Origin: Dyadobacter chenhuakuii
GTDB lineage: Bacteria; Bacteroidota; Bacteroidia; Cytophagales; Spirosomataceae
Assembly: GCF_023821985.2 (NCBI RefSeq)
Contig: NZ_CP099631.1
Coordinates: 1 to 64,000 of the forward strand
Reading direction: 5' to 3'
DNA length: 64,000 bases
Part shown: in pieces, positions 63,001 to 64,000 of the stretch
How the letters are laid out: the number at the start of each line of letters is the position of its first letter
Numbering within the stretch: position 1 is the first letter of the stretch
The notes under the pieces: generated by a model
The model's database searches: none
Told to the model about the DNA's origin: nothing
What the model saw: only the letters and a program-made list of their open reading frames with translations
Program-made: the position numbers and the translations under genes

Positions 63001-64000
63001 ATGATTCTGACCTTACCCGCCTTTCCCGGCTTATCGCCTTACTTACACTACTTCAAACGAAGCGGACAGTTACAGCTGCCGAGTTGGCAAATCGTTTCTT
63101 GGTAAGCACCCGCACGATTTACCGTGACATAAGAACCCTTGAAAGTGCAGGTATCCCTATTGTTACACAGGAAGGGAAGGGTTATTCGCTGCTGGAAGGG
63201 TACCGACTTCCTCCGGTTATGTTCACCCGAGAAGAAGCAATAGCGCTACTTACTGCTGAAAAGCTCGCCAGCAGACTCACTGATGTGGTCACAGCTCAGT
63301 TAAATGCCGCCGCAATGGACAAACTTCGTGCAGCACTCAGGCTTTCCGACCGTGACCACCTGGAAGTAGTTGCCCCTTATATACAGGTGATGGAACCTGG
63401 AAGTGCATCCGATCGTCCTAACGCGTATCAGCAATTGGTTACTGCCATTACAGCGCACCACGTTGTTTGCATTGGTTATCTCGCCGCAGAAACAGGCGAA
63501 CCTACTATTCGTTACATTGAGCCGATCGGTCTGTATCTTAGTCAGCATTGGCACGTAATTGCTTTTTGTCGCCTGCGAATGGCATTTCGAAATTTTCGTC
63601 TGGACCGTATTACAAGCGTAGTTGTTTCTGACGAGTTGTTCAGTGCACGTACAGAAACACTACAACAATATTGGAATAACGAAGCTGAAAGAAGAAATAA
63701 AGAGAAAGTTGTGATCAGATTCAACCCCTCAATGGTATTACCTGCACAAGTACAGCACCTTCATGACACCAAGCACCAATATGGATGGGAATATGAAGAT
63801 ATCTTGCGCGATGGAAGCCTGGAACTGCTGTTTTTTGTAGGTTCACTCCCTTACCTAGCAACTTGGCTCTTGCCTTTTGCTGGTGCTGTTAAGATTGTCG
63901 AGCCGGAGTCATTGGGCGTGCACTTATCGATGCTTGCGCGACAGGCCTACGATGCCTTTGTTCATAAGGAGTTTGAAACAGGCCCGATAAAGCGAGTTTG
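62976..64000 (+). CDS. YafY/WYL-family transcriptional regulator, incomplete at the window end
   Basis: At least 341 residues; the frame is open at 64000. ATG at 62976 overlaps the YdeI stop by 25 bases (a GTG at 62997 is an alternative start). HTH_11-type wing near residues 13-60 (VSTRTIYRDIRTLESAGIPI), then a WYL-type ligand-binding domain (GEPTIRYIEPIGLYLSQHWH, AFRNFRLDRITSV). The overlap with YdeI suggests coupling. Confidence 0.88.
   Translation, partial: MDKKNWAVNDSDLTRLSRLIALLTLLQTKRTVTAAELANRFLVSTRTIYRDIRTLESAGIPIVTQEGKGYSLLEGYRLPPVMFTREEAIALLTAEKLASRLTDVVTAQLNAAAMDKLRAALRLSDRDHLEVVAPYIQVMEPGSASDRPNAYQQLVTAITAHHVVCIGYLAAETGEPTIRYIEPIGLYLSQHWHVIAFCRLRMAFRNFRLDRITSVVVSDELFSARTETLQQYWNNEAERRNKEKVVIRFNPSMVLPAQVQHLHDTKHQYGWEYEDILRDGSLELLFFVGSLPYLATWLLPFAGAVKIVEPESLGVHLSMLARQAYDAFVHKEFETGPIKRV

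Noticed and set aside
1..64000. tRNA or rRNA genes
   Set aside because: No cloverleaf-like or rRNA-like stretch was recognised by eye; a dedicated search would be needed to exclude them fully.

Overview
The window looks like part of a mobilizable plasmid, or a plasmid-derived accessory region, from a Bacteroidetes bacterium, most likely a Cytophagales genus such as Dyadobacter or Spirosoma. The genus is an inference from protein style: TlpA proteins with DUF4369-like N-termini, a DUF6970 lipoprotein, DUF5712 fragments and Bacteroides-type MobC/MobA. No rRNA, tRNA or CRISPR array was seen.

Layout. 1-2.7 kb is a plasmid backbone: parA, a small ribbon-helix-helix-like partner, four 12-bp repeats, a Rep_3-type initiator, then twelve 19-bp iterons and an AT-rich stretch (a probable origin). 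2.9-3.6 kb is a scar of a broken resolvase fused to truncated genes. 3.6-4.8 kb is a probable metal-homeostasis pair (His-rich lipoprotein and MerC-like membrane protein) diverging from a perfect palindrome. 5.1-8.5 kb is a cytochrome b561 / catalase-peroxidase / AraC module bracketed by ~134-bp direct repeats, followed by an intact serine recombinase. 9.4-12.8 kb has a serine hydrolase, an S41 peptidase with two in-frame stops and a Tn3 TnpA relic. 12.8-13.7 kb is non-coding and holds 84-bp tandem repeats, four arrays of 11-bp repeats and a palindrome. It leads into mobC-mobA (13.97-15.9 kb).

16-39 kb is dominated by DNA-damage genes: two tandem zinc-less Fpg-type glycosylases (the second frameshifted), a DUF3606 miniprotein, a three-domain LigD, an Xth-type exonuclease, an SRAP/HMCES protein, a ThpR phosphodiesterase, and a LexA-like S24 repressor divergent from imuA-imuB-dnaE2. 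I read this as a portable repair and SOS-mutagenesis island. It is interspersed with small secreted, porin-like and unknown proteins, including a pair of paralogues at 17.5 and 22.1 kb.

40-64 kb is a patchwork. It has immunity-like genes behind a truncated toxin tail (40-41.8 kb), two TlpA-family thioredoxins, a DUF3800 protein, a secreted protein of 20-residue repeats, many small lipo- and membrane proteins, a secreted protein with a DUF6973-like toxin-type C-terminus and its downstream neighbour (57-58.9 kb), a DUF1016/YhcG nuclease, a second resolvase, a Rid-family protein, a YdeI-family protein and a WYL regulator that runs off the window end. Relics are common (IS256, IS3-like, DUF5712, a LigD C-terminus, an Asp racemase, partial paralogues). 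A ~20-bp motif recurs five times. No type IV secretion genes were seen, so transfer would need a helper.
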